Shown here: in pieces, positions 51,689 to 59,154 of the stretch
Numbering within the stretch: the stretch's first letter is position 1
Layout of the letters: the number at the start of each line of letters is the position of its first letter
Origin: Pseudomonadota bacterium
GTDB taxonomy: Bacteria; Pseudomonadota; Gammaproteobacteria; Burkholderiales; Burkholderiaceae_E
NCBI GenBank assembly: GCA_023388075.1
Contig: JAEWGX010000010.1
Location: 1 to 59,154, forward strand
Length of the DNA: 59,154 nucleotides
Direction: 5' to 3'
Position numbers and translations under genes: made by a program
Notes under the pieces: model-generated
The model's input: only the letters and a program-made list of their open reading frames with translations
Database searches by the model: none
What the model was told of the DNA's origin: nothing

Positions 51689-53824
51689 TCACATGGCCGC
51701 GGCGCCGGGCTTCAAGCTCGGGTACCTGACGTACTCGACCAGCTCCTGCGTCTCCTTCTTCGGCTCGCCGGTGAGCAGGCTCACGATGATGATCAGCGCG
51801 AATCCGAGCGGCACGCCGAAGAGGCCTGCCGAGATCGGCGCGATGCCCCACCAGGTGTTTTCCGCGATCGGGCTGGTCACGCCGAAGATGCTGCGCATCC
51901 ACGGATGCGTCGTGGCCATGTAGTAGAACGTGATGCCCAGGCCACCGGCCATTCCGACCACCGCGCCCCACCGGTTCGCCCGCTTCCAGAAGATCCCGAG
52001 CGTGAGCGCCGGGAAGAACGCGGCGGCAGCGAACGAGAACGCGGCGGACACCAGGAACAGGATGTCGGCAGGCTTCAGCGACGCCACGTAGGCCGCGGCC
52101 AGGGCCACGACCAGCAGCAGCGCCTTGGAGACGCCCACCCGGCGCGCCGTGGTCGCGTTGGGATCGATCATCTTGTAGTAGAGATCGTGGCTCAGCGCGT
52201 TGGCGATGGTGAGCAGCAGGCCGTCGGCGGTGGAGAGCGCCGCCGCCAGGCCGCCGGCCGCGACAAGGCCGGAGATCACGTAAGGCAGCCCGCCGATCTC
52301 CGGCGTGGCCAGCACGATGATGTCGCCGCCGATCTTGATCTCCCCGAGCTGCAGGATGCCATCCTTGTTGACATCCGCCACGGACATCAGTGTCGGATCG
52401 ACCGCCGCCCAGTTGGCGATCCAGGCCGGCAGATCGGCGAATGGCGTCCCCACCACCATGTTGAACATCTCGTACTTGACCAGCACCGCCAGGGCCGGTG
52501 CGGTGAAGTAGAGCAGGAAGATGAAGAACAGCGACCAGGCGACGGACGTCCGCGCCTCCTTTACCGACGGCGTGGTGTAGTAGCGCATCAGGATGTGCGG
52601 CAACGCTGCCGTGCCGACCATCAGGCAGAAGACGAGCGCGAGAAAGTTCCGCCGCGAGGTGTTGAAGGCGTCCTGGGCGGCCTGGTCACCGTCGGGATTG
52701 CCGGCGAACTGCTGCGCGTGGCGCGGCATGCCGGCGAGCGGCCTCGCGCGTGCGGCGTCCGCCGTCCGGGCCGCCGTCCACGCGCGGGTCGCGTCCTCCG
52801 GCGTCGCCGGAATGGCCGCGAGCGCGGCCTCGGCGGCCTTCAGGTCGGCCGCCGGCGCATTGGACGCCTTCAGGTCCGCCACCCGCTTCTCGGCCGCGGC
52901 CTTGTCCGCGGCGAGCGCGGCCGGCACGTCCTTCAGCTTGGCGGAGTAGCTGTCCGCGCGCTGCTGGAAGAACGCCTGGACTTCCTTCTCCTTGGGATCG
53001 TTGATCAGCTTTTCCTCGACCTGCGTGATCGTCTGCAGCTTCTTGCCGTACGTCAGCTGCGGAATCGGCGAGCCGGTCTGCTGGATGCCGAGCCAGACCA
53101 CCGGGATCATGTAGGCGATGATCAGGATGATGTACTGCGCCACCTGCGTCCAGGTCACCGCGCGCATGCCGCCGAGGAAGGAGCACACCAGGATGCCGGC
53201 GAGGCCGAGAAAGACCCCGATCTCGAACGGCAGGCCGGTGAGGCGTGCCGTGATGATGCCGACACCGCCGATCTGCGCCACCACGTAGGTGAACGAGCAG
53301 AGGATGGCGGCCAGGATGCCGATCAGGCGAGGCAGGTTGCCCTCGTAGCGGGCGCCCAGGAAGTCCGGGATGGTGAACTGGCCGAACTTGCGCAGGTAAG
53401 GCGCGAGGAAGAAGGCCACCAGGCAGTAGCCGCCGGTCCAGCCCATGATGAAGGCGAGGCCGCCGTAGCCGGTCAGGTACAGCGTGCCGGCCATGCCGAT
53501 GAAGGACGCGGCGCTCATCCAGTCCGCGCCGGTCGCCATGCCGTTGTAGATCGCCGGCACCCGCCGGCCGGCCACGTAGTACTCCGCCGCCTCCGTGGTG
53601 CGGCTCATGATGCCGATGCCGGCATACAGGCCGATGGTGGCGATCAGGAAGATGATCCCGATCCAGCTCTTCGGCAGCCCGAACTGCTCCAGGACTGCAA
53701 GCACGACGACGAAGAGGATGAAGCCACCGACGTACCAGGTGTAGACCTTGTTCAGCTGCTTCTTGAAGGCGGCCTGGTCGCCGGCAGCGGATCCGGTGTT
53801 CTGTTCAGCGAATACGCTTGCCAT
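51689..53824 (-). CDS. Sodium:solute symporter, VC_2705/ActP-like, with EF-hand loop
   Basis: 711 aa, about 13 membrane helices. SSS marks: AEYYVAGRRVPAIYNGMATGADWMSAASFIG, GGYCLVAFFLAPYLRKFGQFTIPDFLGARY and GLAAALSTADGLLLTIANALSHDLYY. A long charged helical insert (about 270-385, DPKEKEVQAFFQQRADSYSA) separates helices. Residues 484-495 read DVNKDGILQLGE, a complete 12-residue EF-hand calcium loop. Probably takes up acetate or another short carboxylate with sodium. The gene follows a DUF4212 partner by 1 bp and precedes the cNMP-CBS-DUF294 gene. Confidence 0.92.
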   Translation of the reverse strand: MASVFAEQNTGSAAGDQAAFKKQLNKVYTWYVGGFILFVVVLAVLEQFGLPKSWIGIIFLIATIGLYAGIGIMSRTTEAAEYYVAGRRVPAIYNGMATGADWMSAASFIGMAGTLYLTGYGGLAFIMGWTGGYCLVAFFLAPYLRKFGQFTIPDFLGARYEGNLPRLIGILAAILCSFTYVVAQIGGVGIITARLTGLPFEIGVFLGLAGILVCSFLGGMRAVTWTQVAQYIILIIAYMIPVVWLGIQQTGSPIPQLTYGKKLQTITQVEEKLINDPKEKEVQAFFQQRADSYSAKLKDVPAALAADKAAAEKRVADLKASNAPAADLKAAEAALAAIPATPEDATRAWTAARTADAARARPLAGMPRHAQQFAGNPDGDQAAQDAFNTSRRNFLALVFCLMVGTAALPHILMRYYTTPSVKEARTSVAWSLFFIFLLYFTAPALAVLVKYEMFNMVVGTPFADLPAWIANWAAVDPTLMSVADVNKDGILQLGEIKIGGDIIVLATPEIGGLPYVISGLVAAGGLAAALSTADGLLLTIANALSHDLYYKMIDPNATTARRVGVSKALLLVVALAAAYVASLKPADILFLVSAAFSFAAAAFFPALTLGIFWKRANRWGAVVGMAGGLGITFYYMATTHPWMRSIFGVTSPIAENTWWGIAPISAGLFGVPLGFALIIIVSLLTGEPKKETQELVEYVRYPSLKPGAAAM

Positions 53825-53825
53825 G

Positions 53826-54083
53826 TCATTCCCCCTCGGCCACGCCGAACTCTTCGTCCATGCGGTTCATCGTCCGGGCATAGAACCAGATCATCACCAC
53901 GTACACGATCAGCGCGCCCTGGGCGGCGACCCAGAAGCTGAACGGCCAGCCGAAGAAGCTGAAGCTGAGGTCGCGCGCGAAGTACGCGACGACGTAGGTG
54001 ACCACGAACCAGATCACCATCAGCACCGCCGTGATGCGCAGGTTCCTGCGCCAGTATTCCCGATGTCGTTCGGTCAGTTCCAT
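53826..54083 (-). CDS. DUF4212 small subunit of sodium:solute symporter
   Basis: 85 aa from the ATG at 54083 (MELTERHREYW), with GGGGAG 7 nt upstream; a longer frame from 54098 exists. Two membrane helices (ITAVLMVIWFVVTYVVAYF; FWVAAQGALIVYVVMIWFYA). DUF4212 proteins are encoded before VC_2705-type symporters and are thought to be their small subunit. The stop lies 1 bp before the symporter ATG. Confidence 0.9.
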   Translation of the reverse strand: MELTERHREYWRRNLRITAVLMVIWFVVTYVVAYFARDLSFSFFGWPFSFWVAAQGALIVYVVMIWFYARTMNRMDEEFGVAEGE

Positions 54084-54138
54084 GCTTGGTCTCCCCAATG
54101 AGCCATCAGTTGTCGTGACAGGTCTTCTGCTTGGACGG

Positions 54139-54711
54139 TCATCCCGCGCCGATCTCCCGTTCGAGCTGCGCGGCGACCTTCGGTTCGAAGTTCTTCAGGT
54201 GGCGGACGATCCGGCGCGCTTCCTCGGGACGATGCCGGTCCATGTGGACGCGGGCAAGCTGGTACCAGCCGTACGGGCTCATCGGCTGCAGCTTGGTGTT
54301 CTTCTCGAGCGCCAGCGCCGCCTCGTCGAAGCGGCGCTGTCGGATGAGCACGAGGCCGAGTCCATACCAGGCGCGGTCGAGCCTCGGATCCATTTCGATC
54401 GACTTGCGGAAAGCGGCTTCGGCGCCGTCCAGTTGGCCCTGCTCCTCCAGGAGGAAGGCGAGGTTGAACCAGTGTGCGGCGGAGAGGTGCGGATGCAGGT
54501 CCAGCAGGCCGCGCAGGTCCTCGATGGCCGCCGCCTTGCGGCCGAGCTGCGCGTGGACGTGGGCCCGGATGGCAAGCGCCTCCGCGTCACCGGGCTGGTG
54601 CTCCAGCATCCGATCCACCAGCGCCAGGGCCGCCTGGCGACGGTTGATGGCGAGAGCCGCCATCACGCGAAGCTTGAGGACCAGTCTCCTGCCATCCATC
54701 TTCCAGGGCAT
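54139..54711 (-). CDS. Tetratricopeptide-repeat protein
   Basis: 190 aa, soluble. At least four TPR-like helical pairs: INRRQAALALVDRMLEHQPGDAEALAIRAHV; AAIEDLRGLLDLHPHLSAAHWFNLAFLLEEQ; DGAEAAFRKSIEMDPRLDRAWYGLGLVLI; FDEAALALEKNTKLQPMSPYGWYQLARVHM, given here in pieces. Ends EARRIVRHLKNFEPKVAAQLEREIGAG. Possible scaffold. Upstream of DUF4212 by 55 bp, so it is probably in the transport operon. Starts at 54711 or MDGRR at 54699. An inverted repeat overlaps the start. Confidence 0.85.
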   Translation of the reverse strand: MPWKMDGRRLVLKLRVMAALAINRRQAALALVDRMLEHQPGDAEALAIRAHVHAQLGRKAAAIEDLRGLLDLHPHLSAAHWFNLAFLLEEQGQLDGAEAAFRKSIEMDPRLDRAWYGLGLVLIRQRRFDEAALALEKNTKLQPMSPYGWYQLARVHMDRHRPEEARRIVRHLKNFEPKVAAQLEREIGAG

Positions 54712-54713
54712 CG

Positions 54714-54742
54714 GGCACCACGCAGCCGATGTAAGTGGTGCC
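54714..54742. repeat. Inverted repeat GGCACCAC/GTGGTGCC at the TPR gene leader
   Basis: GGCACCAC (54714-54721), 13 nt, GTGGTGCC (54735-54742): perfect 8-bp arms, extendable to ATCGG by a one-base bulge. It is just upstream of the TPR start and has no U-tract, so not an ordinary terminator; could be a leader hairpin or operator. Confidence 0.5.
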
Positions 54743-54845
54743 GATGTTCCTGCCGGCTACTGACTGAATGCTTACTCTTGGGGCATGGTGATGCTTCTGG
54801 CAAACATTCCTGCCCGATCGGGTAAGGCGAACGTCAGCTTTCGGC

Positions 54846-55142
54846 TCAACGGCACAGATGGACCCCGACTTCCACGCAGAGACGGATCTTCGTCAGCGTG
54901 GCGAACAGCCAGACCATCGCGAGGATGAGGAAAGCGGCCAGGGGAATGTGGCGGTCGATCACCACCCGCGGAGTCACCAGCCGGGTGAACCGCTCGAACG
55001 GCCGCGTGAGGATCTCCAGGATGCCGTAGAAGAGGTTGCCCTCGCGCTTCGAGCCGGCGAGGAGCCCCAGCACGAACCGCCCGGCGAAGGCCATCAGGCC
55101 GATCTCCGCCACCAGCTTGACCGCGGACACGAAGAAGAGCAT
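54846..55142 (-). CDS. Small membrane protein coupled to the second symporter
   Basis: 98 aa from the ATG at 55142, whose T is shared with the symporter stop (TGATG). Two to three membrane segments (MLFFVSAVKLVAEIGLMAFAGRFVLGLLAG; LAAFLILAMVWLFATLTKIRLCVEV), with EILTRPFERFTRLVTPRVV between. Not DUF4212. Probably an accessory of the symporter, in place of DUF4212. Family name not recognised; YggT-like topology is possible. Confidence 0.75.
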   Translation of the reverse strand: MLFFVSAVKLVAEIGLMAFAGRFVLGLLAGSKREGNLFYGILEILTRPFERFTRLVTPRVVIDRHIPLAAFLILAMVWLFATLTKIRLCVEVGVHLCR

Positions 55143-57226
55143 CACACCTCCGGAGCACGAATGAAGTCCACCAGGTCCTGGGTCTTGCGCGAGGGACGCG
55201 GCGTCACCAGGCTCACCAACACGATCACGGCGAATCCGAGCGGCACCCCGAAGACCCCGGCGGCATTCGCCTTGATCCCCCACCACTGGGCTTCGGACAG
55301 CGGACCGTCCACGTCGAAGACGGTGCGCAGCCACGGCTGCGTGGTGCACAGGTAGTAGAGCGTGATGCCGAAGCCGCTCGCCATGCCGGCGACGGCCCCG
55401 AGCCCGGTGGCACGCTTCCAGAATACGCCGAGCACCAGTGCCGGGAAAAAGCCCGCTGCCGCAAGCGAGAACGCGGCCGAGACCATGTCGAGCACGCCGC
55501 CGGGCTTGCTCGCCGCGACCATGGCGGCGAGCGCGGCCACCAGAAGCAGCAGCACCTTGGTCATCAGGACGCGCCGCGCATTGGGCGCATGCGGGTTGAC
55601 GACGCGGAAGTAGAGGTCGTGCGACAGCGCATTCGCGATGGTGAGTAGCAGGCCGTCGGCCGTCGACAAGGCCGCCGCCAGCCCGCCCGCCGCCACGAGG
55701 CCGGAGACGACATAGGGCAGCCCCGCGATCTCCGGCGTCGCCAGCGTGACGATGTCCTGGTTGATGCGGATCTCGGCCAGTTGCACCCTGCCGTCCTGGT
55801 TGACGTCGCTGATGGCGAGCAGGTCCTGGTCCACTGCGGTCCAGGCATGCACCCAGGACGGCAGGTCCCCGAAGCTGGTGCCGACCAGGCTGTCGTAGAC
55901 GATGAACTTGGCCAGCACGGCCAGCGCCGGCGCCGACAGGTAGAGGACGACGATGAAGCCGAGCGCCCAGGCCACCGACAGCCGCGCGGCCCGCACCGTC
56001 GGCGTCGTGTAGAAGCGCATCAGCAGGTGGGGCAACGCCGCCGTGCCGAGCATCAGGCAGAAGACCAGCGCGAGGAAGTTGCGGCGCGCGAGGTCGCGGG
56101 CCTCCGGCGTCGCCCCGGGAAACGGCTCGGCCTGGCGCACCGGCGGCGGCGCGCGGGCGCTGTCGGCGGCGGCTCGCAACCAGCTCTCGCGCGCCTGCGC
56201 CTCGGTGCGCGGAAAGGCCGCCATCACCCGCTCCACCTGCTGGATCACGGTCGGGTCGTTGGAAGCCGCCGCGAGCGCCATGCGCTCATGCAGCGCCTCC
56301 CGCGCCGACTCGAACGCGGCCTGGCTGTTGGCGAGGTTCTCCTGCGCCTCGGCCGCTCGCGCGGCGAACCTTTTCCGCACCGCCTGCTCCGCCGGATCCG
56401 CGAGCAGGACCTCCTCGATGCGAGCCACCCGGTCGAGCTCGTCGGCGTAGTAGAGCTGCGGGAGCGGATTGCCGGCGACCTGGATCCCGATCCAGGCGAC
56501 CGGCACCAGGTAGGCGAAGATGAGCACGATGTACTGCGCCACCTGGGTCCAGGTCACCGCCTTCATGCCGCCGAGGAAGGAGCAGACCAGCACGCCGGTG
56601 AGGCCCAGGAAGACCCCCACGGTGAACTCCACGCCGGTCAGCCAACTGGTGATCAGGCCCACGCCGTAGATCTGCGCCACCACGTAGGTGAACGAGCACA
56701 GCACCGTGATGAAGACGGCGATCAGCCGCGGTATGTGGCCGCCGTAGCGCGCGCCGAGAAAGTCCGGCACCGTCCACTGGCCGAACTTGCGCAGGTAGGG
56801 CGCGAGGAAGAGCGCGATCAGCACGTACCCGCCCGTCCATCCCATGACGAAGGCGAGGCCCGCATAGCCCTGCAGGTAGACGCCGCCGGCGATGCCGATG
56901 AAGGAGGCGGCGCTCATCCAGTCGGCGGCGGTGGCCATGCCGTTGTACATCGCCGGCACTCGCCTGCCGGCCACGTAGTACTCGGCGGGGTCGTTGGTGC
57001 GGTTGATCACGCCGACATAGGCGTAGAGCAGCAGAGTGCTGCCCAGGAACAGGTAGCCGATCGCCTGCCGCGTGATCCCGTGCCCCTCGAGCACGCCGAG
57101 CAGCAGGACGAAGAAGGCGAAACCGATGGCGTAGGAAGCGTAGATGCGACCGAGCCGCGCGGGAGAGACCGCAGGCTCGGTGAAGGCTGAACTCAACCAG
57201 GCACCCCGGGGGCGGGGTGCCTGCAT
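55142..57226 (-). CDS. Sodium:solute symporter, VC_2705/ActP-like paralogue, with EF-hand loop
   Basis: 694 aa, same layout as the other symporter: AEYYVAGRRVPAMYNGMATAADWMSAASFIG, a charged helical insert (about 250-370), GLAAALSTADGLLLTIANALSHDLYF. Residues 474-485 read DVNQDGRVQLAE, again an EF-hand loop. ATG 57226 is one start; an in-frame TTG at 57196 is an alternative, because a GC hairpin (57201-57220) lies between. It follows acs by 16 bp, and its stop overlaps the next start, so acs and acetate-type uptake are likely linked. Confidence 0.9.
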   Translation of the reverse strand: MQAPRPRGAWLSSAFTEPAVSPARLGRIYASYAIGFAFFVLLLGVLEGHGITRQAIGYLFLGSTLLLYAYVGVINRTNDPAEYYVAGRRVPAMYNGMATAADWMSAASFIGIAGGVYLQGYAGLAFVMGWTGGYVLIALFLAPYLRKFGQWTVPDFLGARYGGHIPRLIAVFITVLCSFTYVVAQIYGVGLITSWLTGVEFTVGVFLGLTGVLVCSFLGGMKAVTWTQVAQYIVLIFAYLVPVAWIGIQVAGNPLPQLYYADELDRVARIEEVLLADPAEQAVRKRFAARAAEAQENLANSQAAFESAREALHERMALAAASNDPTVIQQVERVMAAFPRTEAQARESWLRAAADSARAPPPVRQAEPFPGATPEARDLARRNFLALVFCLMLGTAALPHLLMRFYTTPTVRAARLSVAWALGFIVVLYLSAPALAVLAKFIVYDSLVGTSFGDLPSWVHAWTAVDQDLLAISDVNQDGRVQLAEIRINQDIVTLATPEIAGLPYVVSGLVAAGGLAAALSTADGLLLTIANALSHDLYFRVVNPHAPNARRVLMTKVLLLLVAALAAMVAASKPGGVLDMVSAAFSLAAAGFFPALVLGVFWKRATGLGAVAGMASGFGITLYYLCTTQPWLRTVFDVDGPLSEAQWWGIKANAAGVFGVPLGFAVIVLVSLVTPRPSRKTQDLVDFIRAPEV
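57201..57220. repeat. GC-rich hairpin at the second symporter start
   Basis: GCACCCCGGGGGCGGGGTGC: the ends GCACCCC and GGGGTGC pair perfectly around a six-base loop. It sits between acs and the second symporter, inside the first codons if ATG 57226 is used. No U-tract, so intrinsic termination is unlikely; may attenuate or limit translation. Confidence 0.55.
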
Positions 57227-57242
57227 CGCATGCGCCCGGGCG

Positions 57243-59154
57243 TCACAGCGCCTTCTTGAGCTGCTCCAGGATCTGCGGATTCTCCAGCGTGGACACGTCC
57301 TGGGTGATCTCCTCGCCCTTGGCGATGGAGCGCAGGAGTCGCCGCATGATCTTGCCGGAGCGCGTCTTGGGCAGGTTGTCGCCGAAGTGGATGTCCTTCG
57401 GCTTGGCGATCGGGCCGATTTCCTTGCTCACCCAGTTGCGCAGCTCCGCAGCCACCGCCTTGGCCGCCTCGCCCTCCGGGCGCGTGCCCTTCAGCACCAC
57501 GAACGCGCTGATGGCCTCGCCGGTGGTGTCGTCCGGCCTGCCCACCACCGCGGCTTCCGCCACCTTTTCGTGCGCGACCAGCGCCGACTCGACCTCCATC
57601 GTGCCCAGGCGGTGGCCCGAGACGTTCAGGACGTCGTCGATGCGGCCCATGATCCAGAAATAGCCGTCGTCATCGATGGTGGCTCCGTCGCCCGCGAGGT
57701 AGGGGCGCCCTTTCAGCTCCTCGGGAAAGTAGGTCTTGCGGAAGCGGTCGGGATCGTTCCAGATGGTCCGTACCATCGACGGCCAGGGTTGCCGGATGAT
57801 CAGGAACCCGCCCTTGCCGCGGCTCACCTCGGCGCCGGTCTCGTCCACCACCGCCGCCTCGATTCCCGGCAACGGCATGGTGCAGGAACCCGGCTTCAGG
57901 CCATGGACGCCGGGCAGCGGCGAGATCATGTGACCGCCGGTCTCGGTCTGCCACCAGGTATCCACGACCGGGCACTTCTCGTTGCCGACATTGCGGTAGT
58001 ACCACATCCAGGCCTCGGGATTGATCGGTTCCCCGACCGACCCGATGATCCGCAAGGATGAAAGATCGTAGCGCTGCGGATGGTGGTCCGGCGACACCTC
58101 GCCCGCCTTGATCAGCGATCGGATCGCGGTGGGCGCGGTATAGAAGACGGTGCACTTGTGGCGCTGGATCATCTCCCAGAAACGGCCGGGATTCGGGTAC
58201 GTGGGAACGCCCTCGAAGACGATCTGGGTCGCCCCGACCGCGAGGGGGCCGTAGGCGACATAGGTGTGCCCGGTGACCCAGCCGACATCCGCGGTGCACC
58301 AGAAGACGTCGTCCGGCTTGATGTCGAAGACCCACTTCATGGAGAGGGCCGCCACCAGGAGGAAGCCCCCGGTCGAATGCTGGATGCCCTTGGGCTTGCC
58401 GGTGGAACCGGAGGTGTAGAGGACGAAGAGCGGATGCTCCGCGCTCACGAAGACCGGATCGCTGGTGGTCGGCTGACCTTCGGTGACCTCGTGCAGCCAG
58501 GTGTCGCGCTCGGCGTTCCAGGCGATCTTCTCGCCGGTGCGGCGATACACCACCACCTTGCGCACGTCGTCGCAGCCGCCCATGGCGAGGGCCTCGTCCA
58601 CCGCCGGCTTGAGCGGCAGGACCCGGCCGCCGCGGTACTGCCCGTCGGCACAGATGATCAGCGTCGCACCGGTGTCGACGATCCGCTCGTGCAGGGACTT
58701 GGACGAGAAGCCGCCGAAGACCACCGAGTGGACCACGCCGAGACGGGCGCAGGCCTGCATCGCCACCACCGCCTCGATCGACATCGGCATGTAGAGAATG
58801 GCGCGATCGCCTTTCTTGTAGCCCAGCGCGGCGATGCCGTTGGCCAGCTGGCAGACGCGCGCGTGGAGATCCTTGTAGGTGACCTTGGTCACCTTGCCGT
58901 CGTCCGCCTCGAAGATGATGGCGACCTTGTTTTCCGTCGGCGTGCCGAGGTGGCGGTCCAGGCAGTTGTAGGACGCGTTCAGCGTTCCGTCCTCGAACCA
59001 CTTGTAGAAAGGCGCGTTGGAATCGTCCAGCGATTTCGTGAACGGGGTCTTCCACAGCAGGTGCTCGCGGGCGAGGCGGGCCCAGAAGGCGGAATTGTCC
59101 TTGGCAGCCTCCGCGCACAGCGCGCGGTATTGCTCCATGCCGGCGACGGCCGCC
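57243..59154 (-). CDS. acs: Acetyl-CoA synthetase, 5' end cut by the window
   Basis: 631 aa from the first Met in the window, and the frame stays open to the edge (residues A-A-V-A-G before MEQYRAL), so about 20-30 N-terminal residues are missing. AMP-forming acyl-CoA synthetase: the P-loop YTSGSTGKPKG, the acetate pocket region VVDTWWQTETGG, the AMP motif YLAGDGATIDDDGY, GRIDDVLNVSGHRLGT, and the C-terminal PKTRSGKIMRR with the catalytic, acetylatable Lys. Makes acetyl-CoA from acetate, ATP and CoA. Followed by the second symporter. Confidence 0.96.
   Translation of the reverse strand, partial: AAVAGMEQYRALCAEAAKDNSAFWARLAREHLLWKTPFTKSLDDSNAPFYKWFEDGTLNASYNCLDRHLGTPTENKVAIIFEADDGKVTKVTYKDLHARVCQLANGIAALGYKKGDRAILYMPMSIEAVVAMQACARLGVVHSVVFGGFSSKSLHERIVDTGATLIICADGQYRGGRVLPLKPAVDEALAMGGCDDVRKVVVYRRTGEKIAWNAERDTWLHEVTEGQPTTSDPVFVSAEHPLFVLYTSGSTGKPKGIQHSTGGFLLVAALSMKWVFDIKPDDVFWCTADVGWVTGHTYVAYGPLAVGATQIVFEGVPTYPNPGRFWEMIQRHKCTVFYTAPTAIRSLIKAGEVSPDHHPQRYDLSSLRIIGSVGEPINPEAWMWYYRNVGNEKCPVVDTWWQTETGGHMISPLPGVHGLKPGSCTMPLPGIEAAVVDETGAEVSRGKGGFLIIRQPWPSMVRTIWNDPDRFRKTYFPEELKGRPYLAGDGATIDDDGYFWIMGRIDDVLNVSGHRLGTMEVESALVAHEKVAEAAVVGRPDDTTGEAISAFVVLKGTRPEGEAAKAVAAELRNWVSKEIGPIAKPKDIHFGDNLPKTRSGKIMRRLLRSIAKGEEITQDVSTLENPQILEQLKKAL

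Overview
This GC-rich (high-60s % by eye) 59 kb chromosomal segment looks betaproteobacterial, most likely Burkholderiales. The clues are an orphan Bug/TctC-type binding protein, TRAP transporters, a 4-hydroxybenzoate hydroxylase, 3-ketothiolase and crotonase-family enzymes, and an acs locus with paired VC_2705-type sodium:solute symporters. The assignment is inferred from gene content, not from a marker gene. The window cuts a gene at each end: an NRPS (5' end missing) at the left and acs (5' end missing) at the right.

Layout. 1-4556: terminal part of an NRPS (A end-PCP-C-A-PCP-TE), last module with a glycine-like specificity code. 4656-10206 (minus): a MocR-type regulator, then htpG, a spermidine-synthase-like methyltransferase and a thiolase; htpG has a sigma32-like promoter overlapping the mocR stop codon. 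10402-14347: glucokinase, an HIBYL-CoA-hydrolase-like crotonase, an HCCA-isomerase-like protein and a Bug binding protein. 14409-18745 (minus): parE-parC. 18795-21277: small membrane protein, pobA with a coupled 101-aa protein, and a PAP2 phosphatase.

21361-27087: four overlapping signalling genes (hybrid kinase with three receivers, CheR, CheB, receiver-kinase) with no CheA, CheW or MCP. 27140-35225: a lone CODH/xanthine-dehydrogenase-type molybdenum subunit, an orphan TRAP binding protein, a DUF2934 protein, a CDF metal exporter and a complete TRAP operon. 35296-40407: a giant CheB-CheR-PAS-kinase-receiver fusion whose CheB and HisKA catalytic residues are missing, and a convergent diguanylate cyclase. 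40778-43883: a GT14-like glycosyltransferase, a PmtA-like methyltransferase, an enoyl-CoA hydratase and a CBS protein.

43900-44393: two tiny divergent genes around a near-consensus LexA (SOS) box; one encodes a Lar-like zinc-ribbon protein. 44464-46886: a Tat-exported FMN alpha-hydroxyacid oxidase and a copper pair (DUF2946-like, PCuAC). 46858-48785: small phage-like genes ending at tRNA-Ser(GGA). A 15-bp exact copy of the tRNA 3' end lies about 1.9 kb away and suggests a remnant integrated element. 49040-59154 (minus): an acetate/small-solute module of acs, two EF-hand-containing sodium:solute symporters, DUF4212, a TPR protein, a cNMP-CBS-DUF294 regulator and a DEDDh exonuclease.

The most interesting points are the LexA-box mini-locus, the tRNA-bounded remnant with iteron-like repeats, the catalytically degenerate CheB-CheR-kinase fusion next to an active CheR/CheB operon, and the EF-hand loops in both symporters.
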